DNA from: Pyrus communis
Taxonomy: Eukaryota > Streptophyta > Magnoliopsida > Rosales > Rosaceae
Direction of reading: 5' to 3'
DNA length: 64,000 nt
Assembly: GCF_963583255.1 (NCBI RefSeq)
Contig: NC_084815.1
Coordinates: 11,455,724 to 11,519,723 of the forward strand
Of this stretch, positions 58,397 through 64,000 are shown piece by piece. Position 1 is the first letter of the stretch. Each line of letters begins with the position of its first letter. The translations under genes and the position numbers were made by a program. The notes beneath the pieces are model-generated. The model was not told the DNA's origin. It searched no databases and saw nothing but the letters and a program-made list of their open reading frames with translations.

Positions 58397-60701
58397 TGAT
58401 GCGAAAATAGTTAAACACACAAATTAAACCCTATTGATGACAATTGTAGTAAATGAGCAAATAGGGATCGTTCTAGACCGGGGATTAACTAGGGATGCTA
58501 ATCAATGTGAAATTGACTCAAAAACGTAAGAACACAATATAAAACACTTACTAGACTCAAAGAATGCAAAACTAAACTTTAAAACACTAAAACAAACCAA
58601 AAGACTCAAACATCACCCAAAACACTCAAAACTGCCTTAAAAACACTTTCTGGGCAGTTTTGGACACTTTGGTGAATTTGGACGAATTTGTGTAACAAAT
58701 TGAATCAAAACACTTAAAAACACAAACTAAGACACTTTCTAACTAAGTTGGACACTAAAGTAAAGGGGGATTAAGGTTTTGACGAAATTAAATTAAATAA
58801 AACAAGTTAATAAACTAGGCAGATTGTATAAACGGGTTTGAGAAACAAGATGATGGATGGATTAGTTAGAGGTCCATTCTCCACACATGACACATTTATA
58901 TATGAATCGATTCTCCAATTGTTTTTCATTAACTATGATGCTCAACACCCCAAGTTAACCGTGATGCACTAATTAACTCTCAAATTTTCCTTAAGTTATT
59001 GAATTGGATGATGCATGCGACAATTCAAATCATTCTCCAATGGTTCTCAACATGAATGCATAGAAGAGATACAATGAGAGATCATTATGCTCTATGAAAA
59101 TTATAAGTGTTGACGAGGCAATTGTAACTATGAATGCATGATACTTTTGCCAAGAATTCAATTAACGCGGTTGTGACTAGCAACCTTCACTACTCATGTT
59201 TATAAACTTGTGACGATTAGGTGAAACTCATTTATAAACTAGCATCGAGTTTATGCATGAAGACTAAGTATGCATCCCTAATCAACATACAAAAACAAGT
59301 CTTTAATAAACATGATAATTGAATTGCAATCACAAATTAACAAATCACAATTGGAAGAAATCAATTCATATTTCAAACATATCCATGGCTTCAAACTTTC
59401 CCCTAACTAATTAGGGGTTTAGCCACTCATGATTACAACAAACTTAGAGAGTAATAACAAAGTAAACATTGAAAACAAGAATTGAAGTACACCTAAAAAT
59501 TCCAACAACTCAATCTTGAATTGTATGAACGTTTAGGCCTCTTCTCCTCTAGTTGCTGCGGCACAAGGGGTTTTGGTGAGTTTTGGGGGTTATGGATGAT
59601 GTAGAAGGATGTGTTTAGGGTAGGGATGGATGTAGGGGAAGGTAAGGAGTGTTTTTGGGCAGAAAATATGAAGAATGGTGAAGTATGGTAGTGCTAGAGA
59701 GAGGGGAGGAATTTCTGGCGTGAATGAATGTGTATGAGAGATGGTTTTCTGAAATGGAAGAGTGTGTGTTTTGTGGCTGCAATGCATGCTTATTTATAGG
59801 TGAAATGGGGGGAACATGATGACTAGGAATTAGGTGGAAAGCTGAAATGGTGATGGGAGATGCATGTGGCAGAAATGCATGTGATTAAAGGGTGGGAATG
59901 CATGTGTTTTGACAGAAAATAAAAGGGAATGCTGGAAATCTGGAATGGGAACCCACGGCATGGTTGTTTTCTGGTGGTGAATGGGTTTATGTTTGAATGG
60001 TGCATGTGGGTTGATTATTTAAAGGGAGTGCATGTGGAATAAAGGTTGGAATGAACATGAAATGCACGGTTTTGAGAGATGATTATGGATGCATGTGTTG
60101 AATGATTATGGGTGTATGTGGGTGGAAATGCATGTGGGAATGCATGTGATTTGGCTGAAATGAAAGGTAGTGGGAAGTGCATGTAAGCCACGGCAAGGAA
60201 TGCATTTTCTGAATGAATGAAGGCAGGTTATGTGGAAGGGCTTGAACAAAGGTAGAAGCATGGCACAAAGGTGAATGGGTGATGTGTGAATGTGGTTGAA
60301 TGATTAAAGTGTAAATGATTAATGAATGGTTCTTTGTTGATGGTGGAAATCTGAAATGATGAAGTGGAATGTGCATGTGGCTGCAATGATGGTGTTTTGC
60401 ACGGCAATGATGGAGAAAGAATGTGTGGATGTATGGTTGTGTTGGTGATGAATGTGAACTCTTTGTTCTTCATTTTCATTCCTTTGGTCTTCAATTTCGT
60501 CCATCTACTTGGCTTTAAGCATATGCAATCCATTCCAATCTCTAATTTGCTCCGAAAGGCTCCGAAAGGCATCCTTTTGCATCCTTAGCCATATGAACCT
60601 ATAAACACACGAAAATGACTTTAAACACTAAATTAAGTAAGAAAACACAACATAAATGCATAAGAACTAGCTAACTAAGGCGCATAAATATGCTTCTATC
60701 A
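58397..60701 (-). repeat. 5' LTR of element F (family 3)
   Basis: 2305 bp, matching the 3' LTR in length. Minus-strand TATA at 59791-59799, hairpin at 59400-59417. Confidence 0.93.
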
Positions 60702-60706
60702 CACTG

Positions 60707-60882
60707 TAAACCCTCAGGAGACACAACTCCTCCAACTAGGGACACCTAGGGGTTCAAAGGCTTGTTGTACATGCTCAGTGCAATCGTTTGGCCAGCGAAA
60801 GTGGTTTAGTTAGATGTTTGTGTTGGTGTGTTTTAATTTTAAGTTTGCTCGAGGACTAGGAAAAACCAGGTTTGGGGGTATT
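60707..60882 (+). other. End of the element A 3' untranslated region and polypurine tract
   Basis: Resumes A after F. It carries the CTCGAGGACTAGGAAAA block and the polypurine tract CCAGGTTTGGGGGTATT (60866-60882), next to the 3' LTR. Confidence 0.85.
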
Positions 60883-61017
60883 TGATAAGTCTCTTTTTGC
60901 ATGCATTTATATATTCCTTATTTGGCGTCTTTGTGATGTTTTTGGATTGAACTAGTTGCATTTTACATTATTTGGTGTTAGTGTGCAGTCAAGTGTGTAT
61001 TTGGATCAAAGGGAAGG
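60883..61017 (+). repeat. 3' LTR of element A, first 135 bp
   Basis: TGATAAG start, identical by eye to 34979-35113. Element E interrupts it at 61018; the rest lies beyond the window. Confidence 0.88.
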
Positions 61018-63059
61018 TGATAGGAGCATATTCATGCGACTTAAATGGCTTGTTCTCGTGCATTTACGTTATGTTTCTTTAGTTATTTTAGTCCTTTAAG
61101 CTATTTTCGTGTGTTTGTAGGTCCAAAGGGCTAAAGGAGCAAAAAGATGCATTTTGGAGACTTTTGGAGCACTTTTGGGCTAAGGATGGATAGCTTATGC
61201 TTGGCGCCAAAGTGTTGGACGAAATTGAAGATCTAATTGAAGACCAAAGTGTTGGAACCTTGTTCCCTTTAGTTTTAGGACATTTAAACCTTTCCAATTT
61301 CCTTAGCCGTGCATAACATTCCAACATTCCACTCCTTCATTTCAGCCACACTCCCACATATCATTACTTATCATCACCACTTATCACTTATCATAACCAC
61401 ATATCATATCACTTATCACTTATCACTTATCACTTATCATCATCACTTATCATATCACTTATCATAATCACTTATCACTTAACATGCACCCATCACCTAA
61501 CACAAAACCTTGCAGCCACATGCATTCCCCTTTTGCACATGCTTTCCCATTTCATTATTCATTCACCTTAATCATTCCCTCACATGTTTTCCCAACCCAT
61601 TGCAGCACATGCACATTCACCCTTCATTATTTCCATCCACATGCATTTATCATCATTCACCCTAGCTTTAAGTCACATACAAACACATTCAAATCAGCCA
61701 CATGCATCTCCCATCTCATTTCCAGATTGTCCCCTTGCACATGCAGCCACTTATTCAAAGCACATGCATTTCCACCCTTTAATCACATGCATAAATCAGC
61801 CACATGCATCTCCCATCACCATTCCAGATTTCCACCACCCTCCTAGCTGTCATGTTCCCCCCATTTCACCTATAAATAACCCTTCATTGCAGCCACAAAG
61901 GGGGGGATCGATTCACCACAGAAATAAGGCCTTTGTGCCAGAAATTCATCCATTCCATAAACACTTCCATTCCATTGTACATACCACCAACACTTCCCCC
62001 TTTGTGCCGTGAGTTTCCCTTACAATCCAAACACCATCCTTCCATTTTCACCACTACCCAAACTATTCACACCATCAAACTATCCTTAGACCTTGTGCTA
62101 CAACGAAGAGGAAGAGAAGAATGCCTAAACGTTCACACAATTCAAGTTTGAGTTGTTGGAATGTTTAGGTTTTTCTTTGATTTCAATGTTAATTTCAATA
62201 CTCTTTGTTTTGTACGTATGAGGAATGGAAGAGAAGAGTGCCTAAACGTTCATACAATTCAAGTTTGAGTTGTTGGAATGTTTAGGTGTTTCTTTGATTT
62301 CAAAGTTATGAGGAAATTCGAAATATATGTTTATGCTTGCATTTTGATTTGATTACTTCTAATTGCGTTTCATAAGTTGTGATTCAATTTGTTTAACCGT
62401 TTGATTGATAAGTTATTTATGTATGTTTATTGAGAGTGCACGCTTAATTTTCATGCATGAATATGACGCTAGAATATAAGTGAGTTTCACCTAATAGTTA
62501 CGAACTTATATTCACAAGTAGTGGAGGTTGCTTATAAACAATCGCGTTAAACGAATTCTTGGCATAAGTTTCATGCGTATTCCATAGTAATGAATGCCTC
62601 GTCAACACTTATAATTTTCATAGAGCGTAATGATTCTTGCTTGTATCTCTATTATGCAATCATGTAGGGGACTTGTGGGGAATGTTTTGAATTGTTGTAT
62701 GCGCTAACCCATCCAATTCAATAACGTTAGGAAGATTTGAAGGTTAATGAGTCAAAACTAATTGTATTTTCGTCCAAATTAGTGTTAGGTGTTCAAAACT
62801 GCCCAGATTGTGTTTTTAAGGCAGTTTTGAGTGTTTTGTTGCTGTTTTGAGTCTTTTGGTTTGTTTTAGTGTTCCAGTGTTTAGTTTTGCATTCTTTGAG
62901 TCTAGTTTAGTGTTTTAACCTTTGTTTTACGTTTTTGAGTCAGTTTTCAAGTGTTTTAGCAACCCCTCCTAATCCCCGGTTTAGAACGATCCCTACTTAT
63001 ACATATACTACAATTGTCAAAAGAGGGTTTTAATTTGTGTGCTATTATATATCACATCA
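61018..63059 (+). repeat. 5' LTR of element E (family 1)
   Basis: TGATAGGAGC...CACATCA, 2042 bp. CACTTATC array at about 61360-61483, TATA at 61870-61878, two R-region repeats (about 62124 and 62241). Like C1 it lacks the GC-rich hairpin (near 62315), and it also lacks a U5 block present in C1 after 24540. Confidence 0.9.
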
Positions 63060-63065
63060 AATTTT

Positions 63066-63083
63066 TGGCGCCGTTGCCGGGGA
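63066..63083 (+). other. Primer-binding site, tRNA-Asp, element E
   Basis: TGGCGCCGTTGCCGGGGA, six bases after the LTR. Confidence 0.92.
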
Positions 63084-63104
63084 TTAGCAAGTTTGCTAAT
63101 CCCC
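63079..63104 (+). other. Hairpin overlapping the primer-binding site, element E
   Basis: GGGGATTAGCAA and TTGCTAATCCCC form a perfect 12-bp stem around GT. The first five bases belong to the primer-binding site. Confidence 0.8.
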
Positions 63105-63187
63105 CGTTGTTTCTTTTTGTTTCTTTTTGTTTTCTTTTTGTTTTAGCTACTGACCTTATTTCTTTTCTTGTTTGTAGGTACTACTTT

Positions 63188-64000
63188 ATGACTCGTAGTT
63201 CTCAAACTATTAGTGCAAACATCTTGGATTTCGACGACGATTTTGAGCGCACTTTGAGAAAGAAGAAGAAGAACCCAAAACTTCACCCATCAAGTTCTAG
63301 TTCGACTTCCAATCTTGAGGAGGAAGAAGAACCCACGGCAAGGGAGGAAGAAGAGGTCCAAACCATGGCAGCAGACAACCGTACAATCAAGGAGCTTTCC
63401 GCTTCGGGAATGGACAATGCCGCACCCTTGTGCACCCAATACCCAAGGGCGGCTCAAGACAAGACCGACGAATTTGAATTGAAGTCAAGTTTGTTGCACC
63501 ACATTCCAAAGTTCCATGGACTGTCCATGGAGGATCCCAACAAGCATTTGAAGGAGTTCGAGGTGGTGTGTTCGAGCATGACTCCAATTAACGTTGATAG
63601 TAGTATTTTGAAGATGAAGGCTTTCCCGTTCTCACTTTTGGAGAAGGCCAAGGATTGGTTATACGAGTTAGCACCCGGAACGGTCACTTCTTGGGAGAGC
63701 ATTAAGAGGTCGTTTCTTGAAAAGTTCTTTCCTACTTCAAGAGTCATTCTCTTGAGAAAGAAGATTAGCGGAATCCAACAAAGTCAAGGGGAGTCTTTTC
63801 CAACATACTACGAGCGTTTTAAAGCCCTTGTTGCATCATGTCCTCAACATCAAATGAAGGAGGAGCTTCTACTTCAATACTTCTATGAAGGTCTTCTTCC
63901 TATTGAAAGGCAAATGCTTGATGCTTTGGCGGGAGGTGCGTTGGTGGATAAAACTCCCATGGCAGCCAAGAATCTCATTGCAAACCGGGCTCTCAATGCA
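63188..64000 (+). CDS. Gag-Pol of element E, N-terminal part, open at the window edge
   Basis: The frame opens at ATG 63188 with MTRSSQT, as in F, and stays open for 271 codons to the last base. It covers the acidic N-terminal tail (about residues 35-55), the [15 protein letters not shown] block, and the Gag core ([40 protein letters not shown], the [12 protein letters not shown] region). It is closely similar to F along this length, with differences mainly in the tail. Knuckle and enzymes would lie beyond the window. Whether the element is intact cannot be judged. Confidence 0.9.
   Translation, partial: MTRSSQTISANILDFDDDFERTLRKKKKNPKLHPSSSSSTSNLEEEEEPTAREEEEVQTMAADNRTIKELSASGMDNAAPLCTQYPRAAQDKTDEFELKSSLLHHIPKFHGLSMEDPNKHLKEFEVVCSSMTPINVDSSILKMKAFPFSLLEKAKDWLYELAPGTVTSWESIKRSFLEKFFPTSRVILLRKKISGIQQSQGESFPTYYERFKALVASCPQHQMKEELLLQYFYEGLLPIERQMLDALAGGALVDKTPMAAKNLIANRALNA

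Larger units (their letters stand above)
48545..60701 (-). mobile_element. Element F: complete, apparently intact Athila-like retrotransposon
   Basis: Two 2305-bp LTRs (48545-50849 and 58397-60701), CACTG duplications (48540-48544 and 60702-60706), primer-binding site, polypurine tract, and one uninterrupted Gag-Pol frame. The LTRs have equal length and I noticed four substitutions by eye. It inserted into the 3' untranslated region of A. No env-like frame is present. Confidence 0.95.
34979..61017 (+). mobile_element. Element A: family-2 Athila-like retrotransposon with nested insertions
   Basis: Parts: 5' LTR 34979-37127, primer-binding site, Gag-Pol 37675-46991 interrupted by P, 3' untranslated region 46992-48544 resumed at 60707 after F, polypurine tract, and the first 135 bp of the 3' LTR (60883-61017) before element E interrupts it. 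Those 135 bp match the 5' LTR with no difference I can see. Left flank 34974-34978 is GCAAG, the expected duplication. It is the same family as B. Confidence 0.9.
61018..64000 (+). mobile_element. Element E: 5' part of a family-1 retrotransposon with coding capacity
   Basis: 5' LTR, primer-binding site, leader and an open gag frame to the window edge. The left flank 61013-61017 is GAAGG, the expected duplication. It is the only element here that joins a family-1 LTR to a full-type Gag, so it may be the autonomous relative of D, G and K. Confidence 0.88.

Overview
The window is plant nuclear DNA made almost wholly of nested LTR retrotransposons. All the recognisable polyproteins are Ty3/gypsy type (Gag, protease, reverse transcriptase, RNase H, integrase in that order). 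Every primer-binding site I found is TGGCGCCGTTGCCGGGGA, the complement of the 3' end of plant tRNA-Asp, and the Gag and protease style points to the Athila/Calypso-like group. I found no convincing host gene, rRNA, tRNA gene or CRISPR. Sequence style and an unchecked memory of similar predicted proteins suggest a eudicot, possibly Rosaceae.

Three LTR families recur. Family 1 (LTR TGATAGGAGC...CATCA, about 2.0-2.7 kb) covers elements D, G, K and E, solo LTRs C1 and C3, fragments H, I and J, and the palindrome P. Family 2 (TGATAAG...CATCAACA) covers A and B. Family 3 (TGATAGAAGC...GCATCA, 2305 bp) is F. Families 1 and 3 share Gag type and 3' untranslated layout.

Layout: D (1-5070, minus, partial) lies in G (5071-9411, plus, 3' part). 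G abuts LTR fragment H (9412-10602), which abuts LTR I (10603-12190, continuing 26307-26849). B (12191-26301, minus, complete, TSD GAATT) sits in I, and solo LTR C1 (22849-25252, TSD CCTTC) sits in B's 5' LTR. J (26850-27012) is an LTR scrap hit by I and K. K (27013-34978, minus, partial) is a second copy of the D-type element; it contains solo LTR C3 (31878-34231, TSD CTTGT) and was broken by A (from 34979, plus). A was hit by P (38011-41943, TSD AAGAC), by F (48545-60701, minus, TSD CACTG), and in its 3' LTR by E (from 61018, plus, running off the window).

F is the only complete Gag-Pol without a visible lesion and has near-identical LTRs. B has one frameshift. A has two in-frame stop codons plus two large insertions. 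E is open to the window edge. D and K are non-autonomous: most of gag-pol is replaced by a short relic ORF and a foreign segment carrying a coiled-coil ORF on the opposite strand. E, with the same LTR type, is a plausible source of proteins for them.

The most unusual structures are: P, two LTRs in inverted order inserted as one unit with a 5-bp target duplication; a hairpin overlapping the primer-binding site that keeps its fold while the sequence differs between families; a GC-rich hairpin in the LTR that varies in sequence but keeps pairing and is absent from one sublineage; and three regularly spaced polypurine tracts in the 3' region.
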